The notes under the pieces: generated by a model
The model's database searches: none
The model's input: the letters and a program-made list of their open reading frames with translations, nothing else
What the model was told of the DNA's origin: nothing
Shown here: positions 9,033-16,381 of the stretch, piece by piece
How the letters are laid out: each line of letters begins with the position of its first letter
How positions within the stretch are numbered: position 1 is the first letter of the stretch
Made by a program: the position numbers and the translations under genes
Assembly (NCBI RefSeq): GCF_900113805.1
Contig: NZ_FOQT01000005.1
Location: 310,001 to 374,000 of the forward strand
Direction of reading: 5' to 3'
DNA from: Halpernia frigidisoli
GTDB taxonomy: Bacteria > Bacteroidota > Bacteroidia > Flavobacteriales > Weeksellaceae
Length of the DNA stretch: 64,000 nt

Positions 9033-9941
9033 TTACTTACTTTTTAAGAATTCTCTCATAAAGAAATCTGCAATATCAATTCCCTTGGCTTTTTGTTCGT
9101 CTGTTGTCTCTTTTTCAAGTAAATCTGATACCGTAATTTGAAATCCAACAGCATTAAATCCTTCCGCTTTTCGTTTCCATTCTTCGTAGGTTGTTGAGCC
9201 ATTTTTTTGAGTTTCACTGTCAGAATATGCGATGATTTTCCGGTGCTTTATTGGTTCTAATTTCTTCAATTTAAATTCCCCTTTTGCACCACAAGCCAAC
9301 CACAAAAAATCTGGAAATATTACACTCATTATACATGCAGTTTTTTCAGATTCTACTAAAGCAATTATACTTTTTTTATCATCTTTAATTAAATGCAACC
9401 CAAACAAACATTGACATAAATTGTAATCTGAAATTTCTTTTTTAATCTTCAAAAATTGATGCATCCATGTTATATTTTTTGTCCGCTTTCCAGTTTCAAA
9501 ATATTGGATTACTTTTCCGGCTCTTACTATTTTTCGCTCATCAATTTGCCAAAAAACAGTTCCAAAATTAAACTCGCAAAGTGTACCGATTTTGTATTTT
9601 TTTTGAACTGAATTTGCTATTGTAGTTCCAAATAAAAATCTTAAATATTTCAAGAAATTATTATCACCAATTATTGATAAATCCACCAAATGATTTTTAT
9701 GAAATGAAGGAAAAATTTCAACGAAAGCATCATTAGAAATTTCAGAGTTTATGCGGTTTTTAAATCCATCTTTAGAAGGATGATGAAAAAATCCACACTT
9801 TGATTCTCTGTCGCATCTTCCGTAATTTTCCATAATTTCACTTCTTTCCGTATCAATGAAAACCACCAATGAAAACTTATTGCAATTGGGACATTTGTAT
9901 TTCTTTGAACTTGGGTCTAAAATATATCTGTATTTATTCAT
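9033..9941 (-). CDS. DUF6371-type, primase-like protein
   Basis: The 302-residue protein starts with a zinc-ribbon of CHC2-primase type (KCPNCNKFSL near residues 14-23 and CDRESKCGFFHHP near 43-55). It is followed by a DUF6371 region and a TOPRIM-like C-terminal half with ALVESEKTA and IIAYSD, where the acidic residues would bind metal. Proteins of this kind are standard in Bacteroidota mobilizable elements next to a DUF3987 gene and are thought to act in element replication. An array of TTGCACTTT repeats begins three bases upstream of its start codon. Confidence 0.75.
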   Translation of the reverse strand: MNKYRYILDPSSKKYKCPNCNKFSLVVFIDTERSEIMENYGRCDRESKCGFFHHPSKDGFKNRINSEISNDAFVEIFPSFHKNHLVDLSIIGDNNFLKYLRFLFGTTIANSVQKKYKIGTLCEFNFGTVFWQIDERKIVRAGKVIQYFETGKRTKNITWMHQFLKIKKEISDYNLCQCLFGLHLIKDDKKSIIALVESEKTACIMSVIFPDFLWLACGAKGEFKLKKLEPIKHRKIIAYSDSETQKNGSTTYEEWKRKAEGFNAVGFQITVSDLLEKETTDEQKAKGIDIADFFMREFLKSK

Positions 9942-9943
9942 GC

Positions 9944-10143
9944 TTGCACTTTCTACATTTTTTGCACTTTCCTTTATTCATAGTAGTTTGAGATGTGATT
10001 TTACTTGCACTTTCTTTGCACTTTGTTGCACTTTGAAAAAGTTGCATTTTGCATTTTTTACACTTTGCTGCACTTTTTTAAACAATTAAAGTATTCATAA
10101 TCAATATATTATAACTCAAAGTGCAATAATGCAAATAGTGCAG
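9944..10143. repeat. Iteron-like array of TTGCACTTT repeats
   Basis: Between two replication-type genes, the 9-mer TTGCACTTT occurs exactly at 9944, 9962, 10005, 10016 and 10026. Close variants are at 10042, 10049, 10059 and 10068, and inverted copies at 10118 (exact) and near 10136. From 10005 on, most copies are 7-16 bases apart, close to one helical turn. This is the layout of iterons bound by a replication initiator, or of a multi-site operator controlling the primase-like gene. Confidence 0.7.
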
Positions 10144-10163
10144 TAGGATATTTACATTACATT

Positions 10164-11567
10164 CTAAAAAACTTGTTTTTCGTAAATTCCGTGGGCAATT
10201 TTTTTAAAGAGTTTTTCATCTTTTAGAAAATTTTTAAAACTTCTTTCTTTCATCAAATCTTCTTTAGAAATTATTTCAATTCCTTCTCCTGTTTTAAATT
10301 GCTGGGGAAGTTTATCGAATACATTTTTTTGTATTTCTGTGAGCGAGTCATAGTAATTGTTGTCAATGATTTCAAATACACGGATTGCATTTTCAAAAAA
10401 ATAATCTCTCAATTTTATTGCTGACTTTAGTGACTTTAATGAAATTGATTGCAGTTTGTCATTATTACAAATCGAGTTCATCACTTCAATCAGGATTGCA
10501 AACCTCAAAACATATTGTTGCAATTTAACAGAGACGCCTCTTTGATATTCGAAATCAAAATCGTGCTTTTGGTTATTCTGCCAACTATACAAATATTCTT
10601 TTGCATCGGGCTGAAACTCCAATACAGTTTCTAAATTCTCGGCCAGATTATAAATTTTGTTGATAAATTCTGAATACCACTCAATATATTTCTCATCTAA
10701 ATCGAGATCGTTCCATTTATTGTCCACGTATTTATGCGGCAACACAAAAAGAAGACGATCGATAAACCCATTTTTCATTTTATTCGACTGAAAAACACTT
10801 GACAAAATACCTTCTTGCATGGTTCCGATAATATCCACTTTTGTATTATCAACTCTCATTTCGTCACCAGAAATTCTATTTTTTATAATTGGCTTTCCAC
10901 TCCAAGCAGACAAATAGGATTCTTCCTCACTTCCCTTTCTGTATTGGTTGAAGGAATTAAAAAAGCCTGCAATCTCATCGGTATATAAACCAATTCCTCT
11001 CGGATTAAAATAATGTGCTTTTACAAATGCTTCTGGTGTAAAATCATTCAGCAATAATTGACGAAGAACCGGACTTGTAGTTTTAAATTTTTCTTCAATC
11101 GGTAGTTGTTCATATTCTTTTTTCTTTAGTAGATATTGCTCAAAATTCTGCTTATCCAATTTCATTAAAGGATTAAGACAAAATGAAACTGAATGGCTTT
11201 TTACATCACCTGTTCTCCCAACAAGAACCATATATAAATTCGATTTTTCCAACCAACTGTTTTTTACTTTCAGTTGAATTTTATTTCCTATCGAAACTGA
11301 AACTGCATATAAAATTGAAGCCGATGTATAATCCGGAGAAAAGTTTAATGTTGTTTCTAATTCTCTCACTAGTTTCTGCATAATTGGTGGAAAAATACTT
11401 TCAGGGAATATATTCTTACCAGAAATAAGTTTAAAATCTTCCTTTAATCCATTGAGAATATTGGTAGATCCCAATTGAAATTCATTGTCTGAAATTTCAG
11501 ATAATTTAATTGCTCTATCATTCATAAATTGTTGATATTCTGAAATATGACTATTTTTTGTCATCAT
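10164..11567 (-). CDS. DUF3987 domain-containing protein (mobile-element P-loop protein)
   Basis: The 467-residue protein fits the DUF3987 family found on Bacteroidota integrative elements and prophages, usually beside primase-like genes. A P-loop-like motif GRTGDVKS lies near residue 118. The conserved acidic stretch LYTDEIAGFFNSF near 195-210 takes the place of a Walker B motif, and a DUF3987-typical IIGTMQEG follows near 250. The fold is presumed helicase/ATPase-like. Together with the DUF6371 protein and the iteron-like array it forms a probable replication module. Confidence 0.78.
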   Translation of the reverse strand: MMTKNSHISEYQQFMNDRAIKLSEISDNEFQLGSTNILNGLKEDFKLISGKNIFPESIFPPIMQKLVRELETTLNFSPDYTSASILYAVSVSIGNKIQLKVKNSWLEKSNLYMVLVGRTGDVKSHSVSFCLNPLMKLDKQNFEQYLLKKKEYEQLPIEEKFKTTSPVLRQLLLNDFTPEAFVKAHYFNPRGIGLYTDEIAGFFNSFNQYRKGSEEESYLSAWSGKPIIKNRISGDEMRVDNTKVDIIGTMQEGILSSVFQSNKMKNGFIDRLLFVLPHKYVDNKWNDLDLDEKYIEWYSEFINKIYNLAENLETVLEFQPDAKEYLYSWQNNQKHDFDFEYQRGVSVKLQQYVLRFAILIEVMNSICNNDKLQSISLKSLKSAIKLRDYFFENAIRVFEIIDNNYYDSLTEIQKNVFDKLPQQFKTGEGIEIISKEDLMKERSFKNFLKDEKLFKKIAHGIYEKQVF

Positions 11568-11621
11568 ATTTCTAGGTTAGAAATAAAAACCAAAAAGCAT
11601 CACAAGTTTTAATTGTGATGC

Positions 11622-11897
11622 TTATCTTTTATATTTTAGTGATTTCACATCTTTTAACGCTGCCATCAAATCAAGATGATTAATTCTATAGAATCTACCT
11701 AACTGCTCTGCTTTGATGTTGCCTTTTAGAACGTGTGAACGTACAGTTTGATAATCTACTTTAAGAATTTCTGAAGCCTCTTTAAATGAATAGAATTTTT
11801 TCTTAAGTTCTAATTCTGGTTCTTTTTGAATTGAATGTAAGAGTTGTTTTACTTCTCCTAATTCATCTAGAATTGTTTGAAATGGATTTGTTTGCAT
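11622..11897 (-). CDS. Helix-turn-helix excisionase-like protein
   Basis: The 91-residue protein has a short coiled-coil N terminus followed by a MerR/excisionase-type winged HTH domain (about 35-80: FYSFKEASEILKVDYQTVRSHVLKG, then the wing QLGRFYRI). Proteins of this HTH_17 type act as excisionase or element regulator, directing the integrase toward excision. The start codon lies inside one arm of a 10-bp inverted repeat, suggesting autoregulation. It is located in the integrase-proximal part of the element, as expected. Confidence 0.82.
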   Translation of the reverse strand: MQTNPFQTILDELGEVKQLLHSIQKEPELELKKKFYSFKEASEILKVDYQTVRSHVLKGNIKAEQLGRFYRINHLDLMAALKDVKSLKYKR

Positions 11898-11925
11898 AGA
11901 ATTTTATTTTATTATTTCTATGCAA
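11892..11925 (-). promoter_or_regulatory. Inverted repeat enclosing the excisionase start codon
   Basis: A perfect 10-bp inverted repeat (TTGCATAGAA at 11892-11901, TTCTATGCAA at 11916-11925, 14-base AT-only spacer) places the ATG of the HTH gene (11895-11897) in a stem. In RNA it would bury the start codon; in DNA it is a possible dimer-binding operator. Confidence 0.55.
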
Positions 11926-11978
11926 GATTACCACTGAATAACGATAAAAGTTAGTGAATCCAGTGGATTTTTAGTGGA

Positions 11979-12854
11979 CTAAATGTTCGCTTTGATCTCG
12001 TTTATATGATAATCTATAAAGTTCTCAATTCCTTTTATTATTTTTTTATCATTTTCAGACGGTGCAAGTATTTGAGGGTTTAAATATTTAGTTTTGCAGT
12101 TAGAAAAATTTGTTTCAGAAACAGTATTTCCCTTTATTTCCATAAGAATTTCATTTATATATTGGTTGCTTGGAAGTTCAATAATTTTTTTATTATCTAA
12201 AATTATACAAAGAAAAATTATATCTGAATATTTTTGATTTTTAAACTCAAAACCGTCTATTTTTGAATCATAAATAACGTCAAAATCTTTTAATTTTGAA
12301 AAATCTATAAGATTAAAAAGTTCTTTATCCTTGCTAATTTTTTCTAATTTTATAAAAGAAAAAATTTCATTCTCGATTTCTTTATCACAATTTTGATTAT
12401 CGCTAATCAAGTTTTGAATAGCATCATTTTTCAATTCTGACTCAACTTTAAAATCTTTATTCAATAGGAAATAAAGAAAAAGTGTTTTTTCAGCACCTTT
12501 AAGAAAATTCTCCTCCAACACAACCAAATTTGTGGAAGTCAAAATTTTTCTAGACTCTTTTGAATACTGATTTAAACAATAATTAATTTTATCTTCAAAA
12601 GAATGTGCCGCTGAATTATCCAACGCCCGGAAATTGTTCACAAAAAAATTATCTAAATTTTTAAATTCTAAATGACTTTCAAATCTCTCTTTTTCAGTTA
12701 GATTAATTTCAGCCGATTTCTCTCTAGCCAACTCGATTTTATCATCGATCAAATCTTTTATTTTTTTTCCTTTGAATATTCTGCTAACAAGAAATGGTAC
12801 GGCTAGAACTTCCGACAAAGGATTAAATGGAAGATAAATGTTATTTTTTTTCAT
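11979..12854 (-). CDS. Unknown protein of the integrative element
   Basis: The 291-residue protein is not recognised. It is lysine- and glutamate-rich with many Asn/Ile/Phe, predicted mostly helical, without signal peptide, transmembrane helix or obvious catalytic motif. It begins five bases after the integrase stop codon, so it is probably co-transcribed with the integrase, and it stops just before a set of phased AGTGRA repeats. Position suggests an accessory to integration or excision, or a cargo protein such as a toxin or defence factor. The sequence does not decide. Confidence 0.6.
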   Translation of the reverse strand: MKKNNIYLPFNPLSEVLAVPFLVSRIFKGKKIKDLIDDKIELAREKSAEINLTEKERFESHLEFKNLDNFFVNNFRALDNSAAHSFEDKINYCLNQYSKESRKILTSTNLVVLEENFLKGAEKTLFLYFLLNKDFKVESELKNDAIQNLISDNQNCDKEIENEIFSFIKLEKISKDKELFNLIDFSKLKDFDVIYDSKIDGFEFKNQKYSDIIFLCIILDNKKIIELPSNQYINEILMEIKGNTVSETNFSNCKTKYLNPQILAPSENDKKIIKGIENFIDYHINEIKANI

Positions 12855-12859
12855 ATCGA

Positions 12860-14101
12860 TTATTTAAAAACTTCATTCATATAACTGACCTTATCATCTT
12901 CACTTGGTCTATAGTAAGCGTTAAAAACCTCTAAACTGGTGTGTCCAGTGTAACTCATAATCACTTTGTCCGGCACCCGTTTATTTTTCATAATTGTAAT
13001 AAAACTTCTCCGAGCAGTGTGCGATGAAATTCTTTTATAAAATTCGGTATTCTTTTCAATTAACTGATCGCCATACTTCATTGTCTTCTTAATTTCATCA
13101 GTAAACTTCAATTCTTCAAAAACCTCTTTTATATACTCATTCATTTTCTGATTGGAAATGCTGGGTAGTTGATATTCGTATTTTTCCAGAATAGATTTTG
13201 AAATATTATTTAACGGAATAGAAAGATTTTTTGATTTGCTTTTTAAATCAATTACTCTAATAAAATCTCCCTGCACATCGTTTTTTGAAATTGTACTATA
13301 GTTTCCGAATCTCATTCCTGTGACACATCCAAATACAAATAAATCTCTAACCCTCTCATATTTCTTATTTTTAGAAAAATCGTGCGCGTAAATTTCTTCA
13401 ACTTGTTCAATGTTTAGCGCAATTTCATCAGTTCTAAACTTCGGTGGCTTTTTGAAATTCACAAAACTGTTATTAAAACTGTACTTTTTATTTAAAGACC
13501 ATAGGAGGAATGTTTTCAAAAGTCCAACATTTCTATGGACTGTATTTACTGAATGCTCTCTTTCTTCAACACAAAACTTTAGAAATAGGTTATAAGTTTT
13601 TTCATCAAACTTACCTAGGGACAATTTATGTTTTGTTTTGCTTTGAAAATCTTCGAGTAATGTTTTATTGCATTTGTAACGTTTAAGAGTTGAATTCGAA
13701 ATCGCATTACCAGAAAAATCATCTTCTTTTTCTGCAATAAATTCATCATAAATTCTGAAAAAGTCATCTTTAGATTTTATCTTTTTAAATTCTTCATTAA
13801 ATCTTTGACGAATAATTTCTACATTAATATCTTCATTTATGTTTTTATATCTATTCACAATTTCTGTAAAGAAACTGCTGTATCTATCTAATTGCTTTTT
13901 TATACTTCTATGGTTTTCCGATCTTTTAGTCCTTCCATTAAGGTCATTTGGTTGTCTGTTATCAAAATCCCATTCTAAAGGATTAATTTTTTCTCCCGTA
14001 GAATAGATAAAATTTTTATTTTCATTTAGAAAGTAAGAACGAAAATAAATCAATGATTCCTTGTCTGATTTGGGTTCCTTTAATTTGTAGGTAAAATTCA
14101 T
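12860..14101 (-). CDS. Tyrosine recombinase / integrase
   Basis: The 413-residue protein catalyses site-specific integration and excision of the element. It has an N-terminal arm-binding domain (about 1-100), a core SAM-like domain (about 110-215) and a catalytic domain with the tyrosine-recombinase residues: R264 (TGMRFGNY), H361-xx-R364 (HTARRSF), H387 (GHTS) and nucleophile Y396 in NAYYRP. The length matches Bacteroidota phage-type integrases. It lies next to the tmRNA-like attachment site and is transcribed away from it. Confidence 0.95.
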   Translation of the reverse strand: MNFTYKLKEPKSDKESLIYFRSYFLNENKNFIYSTGEKINPLEWDFDNRQPNDLNGRTKRSENHRSIKKQLDRYSSFFTEIVNRYKNINEDINVEIIRQRFNEEFKKIKSKDDFFRIYDEFIAEKEDDFSGNAISNSTLKRYKCNKTLLEDFQSKTKHKLSLGKFDEKTYNLFLKFCVEEREHSVNTVHRNVGLLKTFLLWSLNKKYSFNNSFVNFKKPPKFRTDEIALNIEQVEEIYAHDFSKNKKYERVRDLFVFGCVTGMRFGNYSTISKNDVQGDFIRVIDLKSKSKNLSIPLNNISKSILEKYEYQLPSISNQKMNEYIKEVFEELKFTDEIKKTMKYGDQLIEKNTEFYKRISSHTARRSFITIMKNKRVPDKVIMSYTGHTSLEVFNAYYRPSEDDKVSYMNEVFK

Positions 14102-14230
14102 AGGTGCTAATTTAGGTGCTACTTATTGCATATTTAGACATAAAAATAACATATATCCACTTATACAAATATATGTAAAATATTGATATATAGTATGTTT
14201 ATGTAAAATAATCTATATTGAAAGTCAATA

Positions 14231-14253
14231 GGTTCGAATCCCTCCAGCTCCAC
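14231..14253 (+). other. Right attachment site: 3' end fragment of tmRNA (ssrA)
   Basis: The bases read as the T-loop and acceptor 3' half of a tRNA-like molecule: GG, loop TTCGAAT, stem half CCCTC, acceptor half CAGCTCC, then A. The acceptor half ending CAGCTCCA is the tmRNA signature rather than that of a usual tRNA. The upstream T-stem half (ATAGG) does not pair with CCCTC, so homology breaks at 14231 and only the 3' end is present. This is expected at attR when an element inserts in the 3' end of ssrA; the intact gene should lie beyond the left edge. The 320-base gap 14102-14421 holds this site, the terminator after it and a promoter. Confidence 0.72.
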
Positions 14254-14256
14254 TTT

Positions 14257-14292
14257 AATCTCTGTAAATCGCGGTTTACAGAGATTTTTTTT
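14257..14292 (+). terminator. Rho-independent terminator after the tmRNA 3' fragment
   Basis: A perfect 12-bp stem (AATCTCTGTAAA / TTTACAGAGATT, 14257-14268 and 14275-14286) with a 6-base loop is followed by a run of T. It sits four bases after the tmRNA end and was probably the native ssrA terminator, now separated from the gene by the element. Confidence 0.9.
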
Positions 14293-14396
14293 GTAATAAT
14301 TTTAGATTTTAATTTTTTTTGATTTTCCTTACTTTATTTAAAATCACAATAAATGTAAGGAGATTGATAATTAAGCAAATGATTATGAATGTTTGC

Positions 14397-14404
14397 TATC
14401 TTTG
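14397..14404 (+). promoter_or_regulatory. -7 box TATCTTTG for the NTF2-like gene
   Basis: The box matches the Bacteroidota TAnnTTTG consensus and ends 17 bases before the ATG at 14422. No TTG is at the ideal -33 spacing. Confidence 0.5.
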
Positions 14405-14421
14405 ATAAATAAATTGATACA

Positions 14422-14868
14422 ATGACAAAAAAGAAAATACTTTTTTTATTAAGTTTTTTAATGATCACAATGGTTTTCGGACAGAAAAAAAATGATGTCT
14501 CGAAGGTAAGTGATGCCGCAGAAAGATTGAGATCTGCGATGATCAGCGGTGATAAAAAAAGTTTAGAGGATTTAATTCTTCCTGAACTTACGTACGGGCA
14601 TTCTGGCGGTCATATTGATGATGCTACAGAATTTGTAGAAAAATTAGTGAGTAAAAAGTCAAATTTTTTAACAATAGATATTACGAACCAAACCATTAAA
14701 ATTGTGGGAAAAACGGCAATTTTGCGTCATCATTTTTTTGCAAAAACAGCAGACCTTGGGAAAGAACCGGGAGAAGTGTCGCTAGATATATTATTGGTTT
14801 GGGTAAAAACAAAGGGCGACTGGAAATTACTTGCCAGACAAGCTGTAAAAGCCGAAAAGAAAATTTAA
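14422..14868 (+). CDS. Secreted NTF2-like (DUF4440) protein
   Basis: The 148-residue protein has a signal peptide (KKKILFLLSFLMITMVFGQ) and a SnoaL/DUF4440-like cone-fold domain of about 120 residues, with the family-typical late motif VWVKTKGDWKLLARQAVK. Such domains bind small ligands or act as unspecified enzymes; the substrate cannot be told. It is a single-gene unit with its own -7 box upstream and a strong terminator 18 bases downstream. It is the first chromosomal gene after the integrated element. Confidence 0.8.
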   Translation: MTKKKILFLLSFLMITMVFGQKKNDVSKVSDAAERLRSAMISGDKKSLEDLILPELTYGHSGGHIDDATEFVEKLVSKKSNFLTIDITNQTIKIVGKTAILRHHFFAKTADLGKEPGEVSLDILLVWVKTKGDWKLLARQAVKAEKKI

Positions 14869-14885
14869 AATTAAAGTAAATAAAT

Positions 14886-14922
14886 AATCCGCAAAGAAAT
14901 CTTTGCGGATTGTTTTTTTTTG
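14886..14922 (+). terminator. Rho-independent terminator
   Basis: A perfect 11-bp stem (AATCCGCAAAG / CTTTGCGGATT, 14886-14896 and 14901-14911) with loop AAAT is followed by G and a long T run. It lies between converging genes and ends the NTF2-like transcript. Confidence 0.9.
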
Positions 14923-14926
14923 GGGA

Positions 14927-15727
14927 TTATTTGGTTTGCTTCAGTAACCATTTTACCCATTCTTCTGTTCCCTGATAATTGGTAAAATCTGCTGTAAGTT
15001 TCTTTCCGTCAATATATTCATTGTAGCACCAAGGATCTCCCATTGCGAAAACCGTTCCTTTACCAATTTTTGCCACGGCTGCTATATTTTTACCTTCTGT
15101 AGATAAAAGTGGTTTCACAGATTTACTGACAGAAACTGTACTTACCTCTTTCATGTATAATTTTTGAGGTGAAAAAAGCTCATTTCCGGTTGCAACATTT
15201 ACCGCGCCTTGCTGAAATTCTTTTCCCTGAACTCTGTTATAACTGTCATCATTAAAATGAATTCCGAAATTACCGGCAAGATTGTTTAAATGCTCAAATT
15301 CAGAATTGCCGTGATCATTGCTCAACAAAACCAAAACACCACCTTTTTTCACCCATTTTACAATATTTTTTATACTGGTCGCATCAATGAGATTAGCTTT
15401 TCCCAAATAGGCTTCTTTATCAATGTCTGGATCTACAATAATATAGACATTCGCCAATTCTAGATCTTTTTTACCAGGCGCACTTTTCAATGTTTTTATT
15501 TGTGCTCCTTCGCGGGTGAAAATTCTGCCTAACAGAGAAAATCCACCATTACTTGTATCTTCCCACGTATAATGCCAGGAAGTTATTTCACCGCTTGCTT
15601 TGTCGATTTGTTTTTCGTTGTTAAAAAAATTATCTAAAAGTACGATTGGCTTTTCTTGTGCAGAAAAAAACCCAACAGTTATAAGGCCAATTCCTAAGGC
15701 TATTTTTTTAATTTGTGTGTATTTCAT
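14927..15727 (-). CDS. Secreted DUF4350/GATase-like protein
   Basis: The 266-residue protein has a signal peptide (about 1-23, ending FFSAQ). The rest resembles the glutamine-amidotransferase-like DUF4350 domain often found fused to or beside rhamnogalacturonyl-hydrolase (GH105) proteins in Bacteroidota. Visible blocks are YIIVDPDID, GGVLVLLSNDHGNSEFEHLN and KGTVFAMGDPWCYNEY. No GH105 catalytic part is attached here. The protein is probably periplasmic; the function is unassigned. Confidence 0.65.
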   Translation of the reverse strand: MKYTQIKKIALGIGLITVGFFSAQEKPIVLLDNFFNNEKQIDKASGEITSWHYTWEDTSNGGFSLLGRIFTREGAQIKTLKSAPGKKDLELANVYIIVDPDIDKEAYLGKANLIDATSIKNIVKWVKKGGVLVLLSNDHGNSEFEHLNNLAGNFGIHFNDDSYNRVQGKEFQQGAVNVATGNELFSPQKLYMKEVSTVSVSKSVKPLLSTEGKNIAAVAKIGKGTVFAMGDPWCYNEYIDGKKLTADFTNYQGTEEWVKWLLKQTK

Positions 15728-15798
15728 AGATGTAAATTTGAAGAAGTAATATAGTGCAAAAGTTTTAATTTAAAAAAAAGACTTTATTTTAGAGATTT

Positions 15799-16104
15799 TC
15801 AAATTTCTTCCAAAAGATTCCAGAATATTTTTTTGAAATTTTTGATCCTATTTCCTTCAACCTGAATTCCTTCTTTATTTAATTTTTTAGTGAACTTTTC
15901 AAGACAACTTGCGGTGATGAAACCGGAAGAATTACAAACGCGGTGCGCCGGGAAATCTTCCTTATAATTTCGCAGCGCATTTCCAACATGACGGGAATGA
16001 TTGGGAAAACCAACAGCTTTTGCAATTGCACCATAAGAAGTCACGCGCCCTTTTGGAATAATGTTTATAATTTCAAAGACTTGCTTTTTGAAAAGTTCGT
16101 TCAT
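15799..16104 (-). CDS. Alkyltransferase-like (MGMT-family) protein lacking the catalytic cysteine
   Basis: The 101-residue protein has the C-terminal DNA-binding domain of O6-alkylguanine-DNA alkyltransferases, with the HTH start IPKGRVTSYGAIAKAVG. The active-site motif PCHRV is PAHRV here, so the methyl-accepting cysteine is replaced by alanine. That marks it as an ATL protein, which binds alkylated bases and hands them to nucleotide excision repair instead of repairing them. I start it at the ATG at 16104, because the conserved fold begins there; an ATG 11 codons earlier adds residues with no family match. Confidence 0.85.
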   Translation of the reverse strand: MNELFKKQVFEIINIIPKGRVTSYGAIAKAVGFPNHSRHVGNALRNYKEDFPAHRVCNSSGFITASCLEKFTKKLNKEGIQVEGNRIKNFKKIFWNLLEEI

Positions 16105-16230
16105 AGACAAATTTATAAAATATTTAAGTAGATCCAATTTTGGTGATTTATTGAAATCATTTTATTGATGGTTATTTGTTTTAATGATTCGGAAAATTGA
16201 TCTTTTCAAATGAGAAAAAAAACTTTTTCC

Positions 16231-16308
16231 TAGCCGCGATAGAAGCGGCATCCTTTTTCCTGAGGCCTGAGCGAAGGCAGCAGGAAAAAGATACAGCGGA
16301 TAGCGCGC
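16231..16308. repeat. Dispersed intergenic repeat, family B, copy 1
   Basis: The segment begins TAGCCGCGATAGAAGCGGC, contains ATCCTTTTTCC and GGAAAAAGAT as arms around a short loop, and ends AGCGGATAGCGCGC. The same architecture recurs at 36143-36211 and 48463-48551. It sits between divergent genes. Confidence 0.7.
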
Positions 16309-16335
16309 ACAATCTTCGGAGAAATCAAAACCGTC

Positions 16336-16366
16336 TTGCTCCCAAAAATTTAAAATATTATCTTTG
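16336..16366 (+). promoter_or_regulatory. Promoter of the deoxyhypusine-synthase-like gene
   Basis: A -33 TTG (16336-16338) is followed after 20 bases by the -7 box TATCTTTG (16359-16366), a good match to the Bacteroidota promoter. The ATG is 15 bases downstream, giving a very short leader. Confidence 0.65.
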
Positions 16367-16381
16367 TTAAAATTTAAAAAA

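Noticed and set aside
9856-10089. Plus-strand open frame covering the TTGCACTTT repeats
   Set aside because: It overlaps the start of the primase-like gene on the other strand and its sequence is only the translation of the repeats. No protein-like features.
9944-10143. Possible CRISPR array at the TTGCACTTT repeats
   Set aside because: Units are 9 bases with irregular short gaps, no 25-40 base repeats or unique spacers, and no cas genes.
14228-14252. Complete tRNA gene at the attachment site
   Set aside because: Only the T-loop, one T-stem half and the acceptor 3' half are present; the 5' side does not pair.
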